DNA of 45,115 bases from Pelagibacteraceae bacterium AG-430-P08 (lineage in GTDB: Bacteria; Pseudomonadota; Alphaproteobacteria; Pelagibacterales; Pelagibacteraceae): NCBI GenBank assembly GCA_003212925.1, contig QCOL01000009.1:1-45115 (forward strand). Direction: 5' to 3'. The notes beneath the pieces were generated by a model, which saw only the letters and a list, made by a program, of their open reading frames with translations, had not been told where the DNA came from and searched no databases. The translations under genes and the position numbers were made by a program. Shown in pieces: positions 1-8,851 of the stretch; positions within the stretch are counted from its first letter, which is position 1; every line of letters starts with the position of its first letter.

Positions 1-1
1 G

Positions 2-337
2 AGTGAAATTAATGATATGCAAAAATATTATTTTCAAAATAAATTAAATAATATTCTTTTATTAGTTAATAAAAAACTAAGTTTTGATAATAATCTAAAG
101 GGCGATTTTGATTTAGAAGATAATATAATTAAACAAAGTTTTGAAAAGAATTTTATATATACTGGTTGTCAAATTTTGAATAAAAACTTATTTAATGAAT
201 ATGAAGTAGAAAACTTCTCAGTTGCTAAAATTTGGAATAAATTATTAATGAAACAACAGTTAAACGGATTTGAGAGCACCAATAAATTTCATCACTTAAC
301 GAACTTAGAAATTTTTAAAAAACTAAAAGGTTCTTAG
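2..337 (+). CDS. C-terminal part of a sugar-1-phosphate nucleotidyltransferase (MurU/GlmU-N-like), 5' end outside window
   Basis: The reading frame is open to the left edge of the window, so the visible part is the 3' end of a longer gene; the in-frame ATG at 17 is probably internal. The visible residues end with a 'TGCQILNKNLF' strand followed by 'FHHLTNLEIFKKL'. This is the layout of the C-terminal end of NTP_transferase enzymes such as the N-acetylmuramate-1-phosphate uridylyltransferase MurU, where a 'TG...' strand precedes a 'D-x-GTPE' turn and a last helix. The canonical 'W.DVGTP' turn is here 'FHHLTNL', so it is diverged. The catalytic N-terminal half is not visible, hence the substrate (MurNAc-1-P, mannose-1-P or other) cannot be decided. 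The 3' end overlaps gpmA on the other strand by 23 bases. Confidence 0.55.
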   Translation, partial: SEINDMQKYYFQNKLNNILLLVNKKLSFDNNLKGDFDLEDNIIKQSFEKNFIYTGCQILNKNLFNEYEVENFSVAKIWNKLLMKQQLNGFESTNKFHHLTNLEIFKKLKGS

Positions 338-1028
338 ATCTCTCTTGATCTAGATATTTACATTCATTTATTTTCAAATTTTCACCGACATTGATTATTA
401 AGGGATTTCCTGTTGGAATTTCTAGACTTGTGATTTGATTGTTATCTAAATTGAACAGATATTTACATAAAGCTCTTATGGAGTTTCCGTGTGCTGTAAT
501 TAATATATTTTTATTTGTTAGTTTAGGCTGTATTTCATTTTTGAAATACTCTAAAACTCTGTTGTATGTATCTTTTAAAGACTCTGTGTCAGGAATGAGC
601 TCTTTAGGGATTTTCTCATATGTTTCAATATTTAGGGGATGATAAGAGCTTTCTCTACTTAGTTTTCCAGGTTTGATATCCCAAGATCTTCGAAATTCAA
701 AAACTTTATCTTCACCAATTTTTTTTGCAGTCTCAATCTTATTCAACCCTGTAAGCTCACCATAGTGTCTCTCGTTTAGCTGCCACGCCCTTTCAAAATC
801 CTTTTTTGATTTTAATACTTTTTGTATTATTTTAAGAGTATGGTTTGCCCTCACTTGAAACGAGGAATAATAAAAATCTATATCTATATTTTGATTTTTG
901 ATAAGTAAACCAGCTTTCTCTGCTTCTATTTTACCTTGATCTGTGAGATCTACATCAACCCAACCAGTGAATCTTTTTTCAAGATTCCAAATGCTCTGAC
1001 CATGTCTTACTAATATCAAAAAACTCAT
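315..1028 (-). CDS. gpmA: 2,3-bisphosphoglycerate-dependent phosphoglycerate mutase
   Basis: This cytoplasmic glycolytic/gluconeogenic enzyme interconverts 3- and 2-phosphoglycerate through a phosphohistidine. The N-terminus has the histidine phosphatase signature 'LVRHGQSxWN' with the catalytic His at residue 9. The family block 'NERHYGELTGLNK' and the second catalytic His in 'AHGNSIRAL' are all present. At 237 residues it has the usual length of the dPGM family, and the ATG start gives the complete N-terminal strand. It is convergent with the preceding nucleotidyltransferase, overlapping it by 23 bases, and divergent from the VanZ-like gene across 44 bases. No terminator separates the convergent pair. 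Confidence 0.96.
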   Translation of the reverse strand: MSFLILVRHGQSIWNLEKRFTGWVDVDLTDQGKIEAEKAGLLIKNQNIDIDFYYSSFQVRANHTLKIIQKVLKSKKDFERAWQLNERHYGELTGLNKIETAKKIGEDKVFEFRRSWDIKPGKLSRESSYHPLNIETYEKIPKELIPDTESLKDTYNRVLEYFKNEIQPKLTNKNILITAHGNSIRALCKYLFNLDNNQITSLEIPTGNPLIINVGENLKINECKYLDQERSKNLLVF

Positions 1029-1072
1029 CTTGTCATATCTAAAAATTATTTATAAAAAAATCATTTAACTAA

Positions 1073-1468
1073 ATGTCAAAATTTTTTTCTACATATAAAG
1101 TAATATTTTATATAATTAATATCCTTTTAATTATTTTATATCTATATCCTGGAAGTCTATTAGGCTGGATAATTTATGACAATAAAAGTATACAACCTCA
1201 AATAACACCAGATTTTGTTATATCATCAAATCATTTTTATGTATTTGTATTAATTTCAGTTATTGGTTTTTTAACTTTTACTAATTCCAAGAAAATTATC
1301 TTATTACTATTATATTTAATTTTTCTTTCTATCACGCTTGAAATTTTTCACCTATTTATACCTGAAAGAACTTTTCAATGGTCAGATTTATTTGGAAATT
1401 TATTGGGTGTTATTGTTGTAATTCTTCTCAATAATTTTATAAATAAATATGGTAGATTTAAAAAATAA
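1073..1468 (+). CDS. VanZ-like integral membrane protein
   Basis: This 131-residue protein has about four hydrophobic helices (roughly residues 8-33, 50-68, 74-92 and 106-124). The last part carries the VanZ-family pattern of a Glu near 'EIFHLFIPERTFQWSDL' followed by 'GNLLGV', that is E..(Q/H)...P.R...D...N..G. VanZ-fold proteins are small membrane proteins of unknown general role; only the founding member is tied to teicoplanin resistance, which should not be assumed here. The last 20 bases overlap the next gene, a lysozyme-like lipoprotein in another frame, so the two are probably co-translated. That neighbour suggests an envelope role, but this is inference. Confidence 0.8.
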   Translation: MSKFFSTYKVIFYIINILLIILYLYPGSLLGWIIYDNKSIQPQITPDFVISSNHFYVFVLISVIGFLTFTNSKKIILLLLYLIFLSITLEIFHLFIPERTFQWSDLFGNLLGVIVVILLNNFINKYGRFKK

Positions 1469-2048
1469 ATTATTAATTTTTGTTTATTTTTTTACAATCG
1501 GCTGCTCATCAATTCCATCAAACACTTCTAACAGTTGTTCAATTTTTAGTGAAAGATATCTATGGTATAAACATACAAAAAAAGTTGAGCAAAAGTGGGG
1601 CACACCTATCTATATTCAATTAGCAATAATAAAAATGGAGTCTGATTTTGATTGGCTTGCTAAACCGGCAAGACAAAAAATTTTTAAAGTGATACCTTAT
1701 AAACGACCTTCTAGTTCTTTTGGTTATTCACAAGCAGTTAAAGGAACTTGGGATCAGTATAAAAAAGAAACTGGTAATAAATTAGCAACAAGAGCAAGAT
1801 TTAAAGACAGTGTTGACTTCATTGGATGGTATACAAATAAATCAGAAAATATTTTAAAGATATCAAAGAAAGATGCTTTCAAACAGTATCTTGCATATCA
1901 CGAAGGATGGGGAAATTATAAAAATTATAAAAAAAATAAAAAAGTAATTGGACTAGCTAAAAAAGTTGAGAGACAATCTAATAAATACAAAAATCAATTA
2001 TTGAAATGTAAAAGTAAATTAAATAGAAAAAAATATATTATTTTTTAG
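1449..2048 (+). CDS. Lipoprotein with lysozyme-like (SLT-type) lytic transglycosylase domain
   Basis: The N-terminus has a basic start, a hydrophobic stretch and a lipobox ending at Cys19 ('TIGC'), so the product should be a lipoprotein exported by Sec and cut by LspA, which is encoded in this window at 36933. The mature part has 'AIIKMESDFDW', which looks like the catalytic-Glu helix of SLT lysozymes (E in 'xxESxF'), then 'SSSFGYSQAVKGTWDQYK' matching the 'GxxQ...TW..Y' motif, and 'YLAYHEGWGNY' matching the 'A(Y)HxGxG' motif. Together these suggest cleavage of the glycan chains of peptidoglycan. The C-terminus is a lysine-rich tail. The start overlaps the VanZ-like gene by 20 bases, and the end overlaps the convergent RND pump gene by 11 bases. 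Confidence 0.8.
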   Translation: MVDLKNKLLIFVYFFTIGCSSIPSNTSNSCSIFSERYLWYKHTKKVEQKWGTPIYIQLAIIKMESDFDWLAKPARQKIFKVIPYKRPSSSFGYSQAVKGTWDQYKKETGNKLATRARFKDSVDFIGWYTNKSENILKISKKDAFKQYLAYHEGWGNYKNYKKNKKVIGLAKKVERQSNKYKNQLLKCKSKLNRKKYIIF

Positions 2049-5000
2049 ACAATTCTTTTTTTAGCTCTAAGTCAACTATATCAATCCTTTTAGTATTTTT
2101 TGCTAATGCGAGATACATTGAAGGAGTGACATATAAAGTAAAGAAAGTTGAAATAATCATTCCTCCTAATATTGTAGAACCAACTGCTAATCTTGAACCC
2201 TCTCCTGCACCTGGGCCAAAATTTCCAATCACTAAAGGCATCATTGCAATCATTGTACTTAGTGATGTCATTATAATTGGTCTAAACCGAACAGCGCACG
2301 CTTCTTTAACAGCTAATTCAATAGTTTTTCCACTAGATCTAATTTGGTTTGCGTAATCTACAATTAAAATACTATTCTTAGTTGAGATACCTATGAGTAT
2401 AATTAATGCAATTTGAGAAAAAATATTTACTGAGCTATTTAAAAATAAAATAAACACTAATCCTCCAAAAATAGCCAAAGGCACGGTTAAGATTATAACA
2501 AATGGATGAACAAATGAGTTGAATGTTGCAGCCATAACCAAATAAGCAGTTAGTAAAGCTAAAGCAAAAATTATAAATAATTCATTACTTGTTTCTTTAA
2601 TTTCCTCTGATTTTCCTTTCCAAGTAATTTGGTTCTCTGGTGCTAAATCAACCATCATATTTTCGAAGTATTTAATCGCTTCTGTTAATGTATACCCCTC
2701 ACTAATATTTGCAGAAATTGTTACAGCCCGTTGTCTATTATATCTAGCAAGTTCTTTTGCTGAACCTTCTTCCTTAAAACTAACAAGATTTGCTAAAGAT
2801 ATTAATTTTCCATTGGTTTCAGAGCGAACAAATATTTTTGAAACACCCTCTTTATTTCGCCGATCAGATAAATATTGTTGAACAATTATTGGATATTCTT
2901 TGCCTAGTTTATTAAAAGTCGTTATTTTTTTACCCCCATAAAGTGTTTCAAGTGTTTCACCAATTGATTTAGTTGAGACACCTAGATCTTTGGCTTTATT
3001 TTTATTTATTATTAATTTTACCTCTGGTTTATTTCGATTGTAATCAGACTCAATTCTTGAGAGATTTTTATTAGATCTGAGTGTTCGTATAACTTTTTTT
3101 TGTATCGCCTCAAGTTCCTCATAAGTATTTCCATAAATGACCATTTGAACTGGTTTGTTGTAATTTGATACTCTTATAGATTGAGGAGATATAGGAAAAG
3201 CTAGGGCTTGGGGTAAAGTTACTATTTTCCCAATCGCTTCTCTAAGAACAACTTGTTGACTTTTTTTACGATTTTTCCAATCATCAAGGAGAGCGATTAT
3301 TATAAAACTATTGTATGAATTAGCTGAATTTCCAAATCCTGGAACACGCATTATAAATCTTGAATATGGACTATCCTCAGCTTGTAGCAAAGGAATAAGT
3401 CTTGCCTCTACTTTTTGAGCTTGTTCTTGAGTATATTCAAAAGAACTTCCTTCATCAGTTGAGCCAATTATTAGATATGCTCCTCGATCCTCCATAGGCA
3501 AAAGTTCTTTTTTTGAGAAACTAAATAAAAGCACTGAAGCAATTATTATAAAAACAATAAAAAAACTTACAGTTTTAGTTTTATTAATAACGTTCACTAA
3601 AGTTTCCTCATAAAATTTTGAGAAGTTGGAAAAAATTTTTTCAAATTTTTGAATAAAAATTTTTTTTGATTTTTTTTTGTATAAAAATTTACTTGCAAGC
3701 ATTGGTGACAAAGTTAATGCAACAAAAGAAGAAACTACAATCGAAAAAGATAATGCAATCGCTGTTTCTCTAAATAATGTTCCAGAAATTCCGTCAATAA
3801 ATATTAACGGTAAGAAAACTGCTACTAAAATTAGTGTTGTAGCAACGATAGCAAAAGAAATTTGTTTAGAGCCTTTATAAGCTGCAACGAGTGGGGTCTC
3901 ACCATTCTCTATTCGTCTGTATATTGCATCTGTCATAATTACCGAGTCGTCTGTGATTATACCAATCGCTAAAATAAAACTTAAAAGGACAAAAATATTA
4001 ATAGAAAGACCAAATATGTATAAGCCTAGAAAAGATGCAATTAAACTCACGGGGAGTGCGATAGCAGGTACGATGACTGCCTTTAAATTCCCTAAAAATA
4101 AATAAATTATCAATACAACTAAGATAAACGCAATGACCAAAGTTTTATATACTTCTTCAATTGCAGCCTCAACATAGTTAGCTCTATTGAACGAAACTCT
4201 TAAATCTAATTCTTCTGGTAAAGATTTTTTTACTTCAACAATTTTTTTTTTGATATTATTTGAAAGTTCTACCGTTGAAGCACCACTTCTTGCATAGATA
4301 CCTATTCCTACGGTTTTCAAATTTATTTGATCTTTAGTTTGAGCTTTAAAAAGAGTTTTCTCTGATACTGGACCGAATTCAACGTTTGCTACGTCTGATA
4401 ACTGAATTACACGATTACTAGTTTTTTTGATGGGTATTTGCTTTATAGTTTCAATATCGTTGTATGATTTATCTAGATTTAGTGTTAAGTCGATATTATC
4501 TGCCTCTAAAGTTCCTGCAGGCAAACTTACATTTTCTCCACGAATTGCAAATTCAACTTCTTTAATGGTTAGATCATTAGCTGCAAGTTTAATAGGATCA
4601 ATCCAAACTCTAATGCTTAATTCTCTTAATCCACCAACCCTTATTCTTCCAACATTTTTAACACTTGAAAATTGGTCTACAAGATATCTCTCCGCGTAAT
4701 CTCCTAACTCAAGGTCGCTCCATGAAGATGAGGATAATGACAGCCACATTGTTGTTGTAAACCCTGCAGCTCGTTTAAGTATTTGTGGTGGATCTGATTC
4801 GGTTGGCAAGTTATCCACAACTCTTGCAACTCTTTCTCTTATATCATTGGCAGCATTATCTAGATCAATACTCGTATCAAACTCGACATTAATTGTACTT
4901 CTTCCATTTTCAGATTTGGAGTCTATATTTTTTATACCCTCTGCTCCACCAATAACATCTTCAACAACTTGTGTGACCTCTTGATCTACTATTGAAGCTG

Positions 5001-5166
5001 ATGCAGACTTGTAGTCCACTTGAACTTGAACAACAGGTGGTTGAATTCCATTGGGCAATTCTCTAACGGGTAATTTCCAAAAAACAAATAAACCAAATAT
5101 GACCAGTATCAGTGACATAACCCAGGATACCGTCGGTCTTTTAATACTTAATTCAGTAATAAACAT
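2038..5166 (-). CDS. RND efflux transporter, inner-membrane permease (HAE1/AcrB-like)
   Basis: At 1042 residues it has the full length of a hydrophobe/amphiphile RND pump. One N-terminal membrane helix is followed by a large periplasmic loop, five or six helices, a second loop and the C-terminal helices. The proton-relay pair is visible as Asp406-Asp407 in 'IGIITDDSV', and the helix-10 lysine as 'LIGISTKNSILIVDYA'. 'RPIIMTSLSTM' is the usual family block. It would drive proton-coupled export of amphiphilic compounds from the inner membrane/periplasm as a trimer. The start codon overlaps the stop of the upstream adaptor gene (TAATG), which argues for translational coupling and a shared complex. 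Substrate cannot be read from the sequence. Confidence 0.95.
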   Translation of the reverse strand: MFITELSIKRPTVSWVMSLILVIFGLFVFWKLPVRELPNGIQPPVVQVQVDYKSASASIVDQEVTQVVEDVIGGAEGIKNIDSKSENGRSTINVEFDTSIDLDNAANDIRERVARVVDNLPTESDPPQILKRAAGFTTTMWLSLSSSSWSDLELGDYAERYLVDQFSSVKNVGRIRVGGLRELSIRVWIDPIKLAANDLTIKEVEFAIRGENVSLPAGTLEADNIDLTLNLDKSYNDIETIKQIPIKKTSNRVIQLSDVANVEFGPVSEKTLFKAQTKDQINLKTVGIGIYARSGASTVELSNNIKKKIVEVKKSLPEELDLRVSFNRANYVEAAIEEVYKTLVIAFILVVLIIYLFLGNLKAVIVPAIALPVSLIASFLGLYIFGLSINIFVLLSFILAIGIITDDSVIMTDAIYRRIENGETPLVAAYKGSKQISFAIVATTLILVAVFLPLIFIDGISGTLFRETAIALSFSIVVSSFVALTLSPMLASKFLYKKKSKKIFIQKFEKIFSNFSKFYEETLVNVINKTKTVSFFIVFIIIASVLLFSFSKKELLPMEDRGAYLIIGSTDEGSSFEYTQEQAQKVEARLIPLLQAEDSPYSRFIMRVPGFGNSANSYNSFIIIALLDDWKNRKKSQQVVLREAIGKIVTLPQALAFPISPQSIRVSNYNKPVQMVIYGNTYEELEAIQKKVIRTLRSNKNLSRIESDYNRNKPEVKLIINKNKAKDLGVSTKSIGETLETLYGGKKITTFNKLGKEYPIIVQQYLSDRRNKEGVSKIFVRSETNGKLISLANLVSFKEEGSAKELARYNRQRAVTISANISEGYTLTEAIKYFENMMVDLAPENQITWKGKSEEIKETSNELFIIFALALLTAYLVMAATFNSFVHPFVIILTVPLAIFGGLVFILFLNSSVNIFSQIALIILIGISTKNSILIVDYANQIRSSGKTIELAVKEACAVRFRPIIMTSLSTMIAMMPLVIGNFGPGAGEGSRLAVGSTILGGMIISTFFTLYVTPSMYLALAKNTKRIDIVDLELKKELSKK

Positions 5167-6035
5167 TATTTATTAATAGGTTTTATTTTTCCACGAGGCC
5201 TTACCTTTTTTAGACCCTCAGCTACAATTATATCGCCTGCAGTCAAGCCTGAAATTATTTCAATGTTACTATCGCCTCGAAGGCCAGTTTCTACCTCAGT
5301 TTTATTTGCAATATTTTCTGTATTAATTTTGTAAACATATGATTTATCGCCCTCTATCATCACACTCGTGTCAGGTACACTTAAAGAATTTCTCAAATCA
5401 AATTTAACTCTTACCTCTAAAAGTGAACCTGAAATTAATTCTAAATTTTCATTTTTCACTTTTATTCTTGATAACAAACTTCTGGTGTCCGCATTTATTC
5501 TGCTCGAAACAAAATCTATTTCACCTAAAAAAGTTTTATCTTTAAAACTAGATAAGGTAACTTCGACTGGAAGGCCTTTTTTTATAAATGTAGAGTAGCT
5601 TTCTGGAATTTTAATATCTGAGTAAATTATTGAGTTATCATCAAGTGTAATGATAAATATGTTATTAGAAACAAGAATGTCTTCAGTTAAACCTGTGTAG
5701 CCAAGAACTCCACTAAATGGAGCCAATATATTCCCACTTTTTAATTTAATTAAAACATCTCCTTTTTTAACAAAATTCTTAAGTTTTAAATCCTCAAAAA
5801 GATCATCCTTTTTAATCTTAAAAGTTTTTGATTTTTTTGAAATTGCCGTACCGTAAGTTTCTATTTGTTCAGAGAATTCTTTTTCAATAACCTCAGTCAC
5901 AATTATTCCTGGCGGCGGTCTCTTACTGAATTTTTTTTTAAAATGATTGCCAATCATTGATCTTCCAACAATCACAATTGTAATAATTAAAAAAAATACA
6001 AATATTATTGAAATCGTTTTTGTAGATCTTTTCAT
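5166..6035 (-). CDS. RND efflux periplasmic adaptor (membrane fusion protein), lacking the alpha-hairpin
   Basis: A single N-terminal membrane anchor (about residues 8-25) is followed by a beta-barrel/lipoyl type adaptor. The first half of the lipoyl domain ends at 'KKGDVLIKLKS' (about 90-100), and the second half 'APFSGVLG' starts at 105. In ordinary adaptors of this family a long alpha-helical hairpin of tens of residues sits between those two strands and docks onto the TolC-type channel; here only about four residues remain. The rest (beta-barrel about 130-215, membrane-proximal domain about 220-285) looks complete, and the total of 289 residues is correspondingly short. It is followed by the permease gene with a one-base stop/start overlap and preceded by sseA seven bases upstream. 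Confidence 0.9.
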   Translation of the reverse strand: MKRSTKTISIIFVFFLIITIVIVGRSMIGNHFKKKFSKRPPPGIIVTEVIEKEFSEQIETYGTAISKKSKTFKIKKDDLFEDLKLKNFVKKGDVLIKLKSGNILAPFSGVLGYTGLTEDILVSNNIFIITLDDNSIIYSDIKIPESYSTFIKKGLPVEVTLSSFKDKTFLGEIDFVSSRINADTRSLLSRIKVKNENLELISGSLLEVRVKFDLRNSLSVPDTSVMIEGDKSYVYKINTENIANKTEVETGLRGDSNIEIISGLTAGDIIVAEGLKKVRPRGKIKPINK

Positions 6036-6042
6036 ATAAAAT

Positions 6043-6858
6043 TTAAATTAATCCGTATTCGGCCCAAGAACCATCATATATACAAGGGAGATATTTATCA
6101 TTAATTAAAGAATAAGCTAGTGCCAAAACACACGCTGTAACACCTGAACCACATGAAAAAACAATATTTTTTTGTTCTAAATTTTCAATATTTGTTTTAA
6201 AAATTTTTTCTAGCTCATCTTTATTTTTAAAAGTTTTATCGTCATTTAGACAGTCATTAAATGGTATACAAAAAGAGTTTTTTATACATCCGCTTCTTAG
6301 ACCTTTTCTTGGCTCAGGGATTTTACCTTCAAATCTTTCTCTACTTCGAGCATCAATCAATGTAAATATTTTTTCTTCTATATTTTTATCAATTGCTTGT
6401 TTATTTTTAACAAGAAATTTTTTTTCACTACTTTTATAATCTGATTTATCTATATTTGAAATTTCATCAGTCACTTTCTTTTTTTCTTTAAGCCATTTTT
6501 TTAAACCACCATTTAAAACATTTATTAATTTTGGATCATGTCCGTAATAGATAAAATTAAACCAACCACGACATGAGCTTATAACATCTGAATTATCATA
6601 AATGACTATCTCATCATTCTTTTTAATTCCCATACTTGAAACAATTTTATCCCAACTCATTTGGTCAACTAACATGTGTGGTAAAGTAGTATCTTTTTTT
6701 GAATTTTCATCTATATCAAAAAAAATTGCGCTAGGTATATGAAGAGATTTATATTCCTCGAAACCACTTCTTTGTGTTTGAGGCATATGCCAAGAGCAAT
6801 CAATAATTTTCACCTTAGTAAGGTTTTTTTCTAACCAATCAGTTTCAACTAAAGACAT
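6043..6858 (-). CDS. sseA: 3-mercaptopyruvate/thiosulfate sulfurtransferase (tandem rhodanese)
   Basis: Two rhodanese domains lie in tandem (about 1-125 and 140-271). The active-site loop of the second is 'CGSGVTA' with Cys236, which is the mercaptopyruvate sulfurtransferase form rather than the 'CRKGVTA' of classical rhodanese; this is why SseA is preferred. The C-terminal 'YDGSWAEYG' block is typical. The first domain keeps the fold but has no catalytic Cys loop of this type. The enzyme moves sulfane sulfur from mercaptopyruvate to thiophilic acceptors in the cytoplasm. It sits one base after msrA and seven bases before the efflux adaptor, so the four genes are probably one transcript. Confidence 0.92.
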   Translation of the reverse strand: MSLVETDWLEKNLTKVKIIDCSWHMPQTQRSGFEEYKSLHIPSAIFFDIDENSKKDTTLPHMLVDQMSWDKIVSSMGIKKNDEIVIYDNSDVISSCRGWFNFIYYGHDPKLINVLNGGLKKWLKEKKKVTDEISNIDKSDYKSSEKKFLVKNKQAIDKNIEEKIFTLIDARSRERFEGKIPEPRKGLRSGCIKNSFCIPFNDCLNDDKTFKNKDELEKIFKTNIENLEQKNIVFSCGSGVTACVLALAYSLINDKYLPCIYDGSWAEYGLI

Positions 6859-6859
6859 G

Positions 6860-7303
6860 TTATCGCTTTTCTAAATACTTTTGATGATATTCCTCAGCTG
6901 GACAGTAATTTTTTAGTAAAGATATTTTTGTTACAACATTACCAGATAAACGTTCGTTCACCTCATTTAATACCTTCTCAGCAATCATTTTTTGAGCATC
7001 ATTCAAATAAAATATTTCACTCCTATACTGAGTTCCAAAATCTGGTCCTTGAGAATTTAAAGTAGTTGGATCATGAATCTGAAAAAATATTTTTAAAATT
7101 TTTTCGTAAGTGATAATTTTTTCATCAAAATCTAGCTTTACCACCTCAGCATGATTTGTATTACCAGTACAAACTTCTTTATATGTGGTGATAGAGCTAT
7201 TACCTCCACAGTAGCCAACTTCAGTTTTGATTATGCCATCTATTTTACTGAATTTAATTTCAGGTCCCCAAAAACATCCAAGTGCTAAAACAGCTATTTC
7301 CAT
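6860..7303 (-). CDS. msrA: Peptide-methionine (S)-S-oxide reductase
   Basis: The N-terminus carries the MsrA signature 'GCFWG' with catalytic Cys10. Further conserved blocks are 'VGYCGG', 'HAEVV', 'FQIHDPTT', 'GPDFGTQYRS' and the C-terminal 'PAEEYHQKYL'. At 147 residues it is the compact form with almost no N-terminal extension. A resolving Cys candidate lies just before 'PAEEYHQ'. It repairs methionine sulfoxide in proteins using thioredoxin. It is the first gene of the minus-strand cluster msrA-sseA-adaptor-RND pump, and is divergent from a DMT transporter across 35 bases, which must contain or share the promoters. Confidence 0.96.
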   Translation of the reverse strand: MEIAVLALGCFWGPEIKFSKIDGIIKTEVGYCGGNSSITTYKEVCTGNTNHAEVVKLDFDEKIITYEKILKIFFQIHDPTTLNSQGPDFGTQYRSEIFYLNDAQKMIAEKVLNEVNERLSGNVVTKISLLKNYCPAEEYHQKYLEKR

Positions 7304-7338
7304 TGAATAAGATTTAATTTAATTTACAAATTATTCAT

Positions 7339-8223
7339 ATGCTAAGTAAAAATCAATTGGGATTTTTGTACATGTTTTTGTCCATATGTGCATTTTCATT
7401 AATGGATTTAATTGTAAAGTGGTCTGTTGATTATCCAATTGGGCAAGTTTTGTTTTTTAGAGGTTTTTTTGGAATAATCTTTTATTTTTTTATAATTCCA
7501 AAAGAAAGATTTCATAATTTTTACAAAACTCAACGACCAGGATTACATGCTTTAAGGTGTGGTTCAGGATTAATAGCACTAATTGCAATATTTATTGCTT
7601 TAAGGCAGCTGCCATTAGCAACTGTTGTAAGCATTTCTTTTGCTGCTCCAATATTTACAACAATTTTGTCTATTTTTCTATTAAATGAAAAAGTTGGAAT
7701 TTTTAGGTGGTTAGCAGTGATCATAGGCTTTGTTGGAATTCTCATAATTACAGAACCTGGGATCACCGAATTAAATATTTATTATATTTTTCCAATTATA
7801 TTTTGTTTAGGTCTATCCTATGTAGCTATAACTATAAGACAACTGTCAACAACCGAACCAGTGTGGTTAATTTCTTTTTATTTTTCCTTAGCAATTACAT
7901 TATTAAGTTTTTTAACTATCCCTCAGGGCTGGGTTATGCCTTCTTTAAATCATTTCATACTTTTATCTTTGATAGGTATTTTTGGAGGCGTTGCAAACTT
8001 GTGGTTAAGTCAATCATATAAATTTTCAGAAGTTTCTTTAGTAACACCCCTTAAATATTTGACTTTAGTTTTCGCCATTATATTTGGATATTTCATTTGG
8101 GACGAGATACCCACGTTTAAAACATTAATAGGGTCATTATTGGTAATTGTTTCAACGCTTATAATTTTTAGAAGGGAGATTTATAAGAAAAAAATTATAA
8201 CATCTAGGTCAATTAATGACTAA
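7339..8223 (+). CDS. DMT-family transporter with two EamA domains
   Basis: The protein has 294 residues and ten predicted hydrophobic helices arranged as two EamA repeats (about 8-140 and 150-285). The 'FFRGFFG' after helix 2 and 'LPLATVVSISFAAPIFTTILS' region (shown in part) are typical of the drug/metabolite transporter superfamily. Such proteins export or import small metabolites, and the substrate is not predictable here. The last eight bases overlap the start of the DNA glycosylase gene, so the two are one transcription unit, although no functional link is evident. Confidence 0.92.
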   Translation: MLSKNQLGFLYMFLSICAFSLMDLIVKWSVDYPIGQVLFFRGFFGIIFYFFIIPKERFHNFYKTQRPGLHALRCGSGLIALIAIFIALRQLPLATVVSISFAAPIFTTILSIFLLNEKVGIFRWLAVIIGFVGILIITEPGITELNIYYIFPIIFCLGLSYVAITIRQLSTTEPVWLISFYFSLAITLLSFLTIPQGWVMPSLNHFILLSLIGIFGGVANLWLSQSYKFSEVSLVTPLKYLTLVFAIIFGYFIWDEIPTFKTLIGSLLVIVSTLIIFRREIYKKKIITSRSIND

Positions 8224-8851
8224 AGTACCTAAATATTGGAATAAGGCAAAAAAATACTTATCTAAAAAAGATCAAACACTTTCAAAGTTAATCAAAAGTT
8301 ACGAAAGTCCCTCAGAAACTATTTTGACCTCAAGGAGAGATATTTTTTTTTCGTTATGTAAAAGTATAATTGGACAACAAATTAGTGTCGCAGCAGCGAA
8401 CTCTGTCTTCTCAAAATTTAAAAAAAAATGCAAAAATAAAATTAATGCAAAAACAGTATCTAATCTGACTTTTGCTCAATTAAAAAGTTGCGGACTTAGC
8501 AGACAGAAAGTTTTAGGAATAAAGAGTTTAGCCAAACAAACAATAGAAAAAACTTTTAATCCTAAATTGATTGATAAAATGTCTGATGAGGAGGCCATAA
8601 ATTATTTATCACAATTAAGGCAAATAGGGAGATGGTCAGCTGAAATGATTTTATTATTTACATATAACAGATCAAATATTTGGCCAATTCAGGATATTGG
8701 CCTTCTGAGAGCTATTTCAAAAAATTATAAAAAAAAATATTTACCACCCGATAGATTTGTATCACTATTAAAAAGAAGATTTAGTCCTTATTGTTCTGTC
8801 GCTACGTGGTATTTATGGAGAAGCATAGATCCTGAGCCTATTCAGTACTAA
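8216..8851 (+). CDS. AlkA-type DNA-3-methyladenine glycosylase (HhH-GPD)
   Basis: This 211-residue protein has the helix-hairpin-helix-GPD core. The N-terminal helix contains 'SIIGQQIS', the hairpin is 'LRQIGRWSAEMIL' (about 138-150), and the catalytic Asp sits in 'WPIQDIGLLRAI', equivalent to Asp238 of E. coli AlkA. It lacks the C-terminal Fe-S cysteines of the MutY/Nth branch and has no AlkA N-terminal domain, so it is the short bacterial AlkA-like form. It removes alkylated purines from DNA by base excision without lyase activity (family knowledge). It overlaps the upstream transporter by eight bases and the convergent DUF1330 gene by 14 bases. Confidence 0.9.
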   Translation: MTKVPKYWNKAKKYLSKKDQTLSKLIKSYESPSETILTSRRDIFFSLCKSIIGQQISVAAANSVFSKFKKKCKNKINAKTVSNLTFAQLKSCGLSRQKVLGIKSLAKQTIEKTFNPKLIDKMSDEEAINYLSQLRQIGRWSAEMILLFTYNRSNIWPIQDIGLLRAISKNYKKKYLPPDRFVSLLKRRFSPYCSVATWYLWRSIDPEPIQY

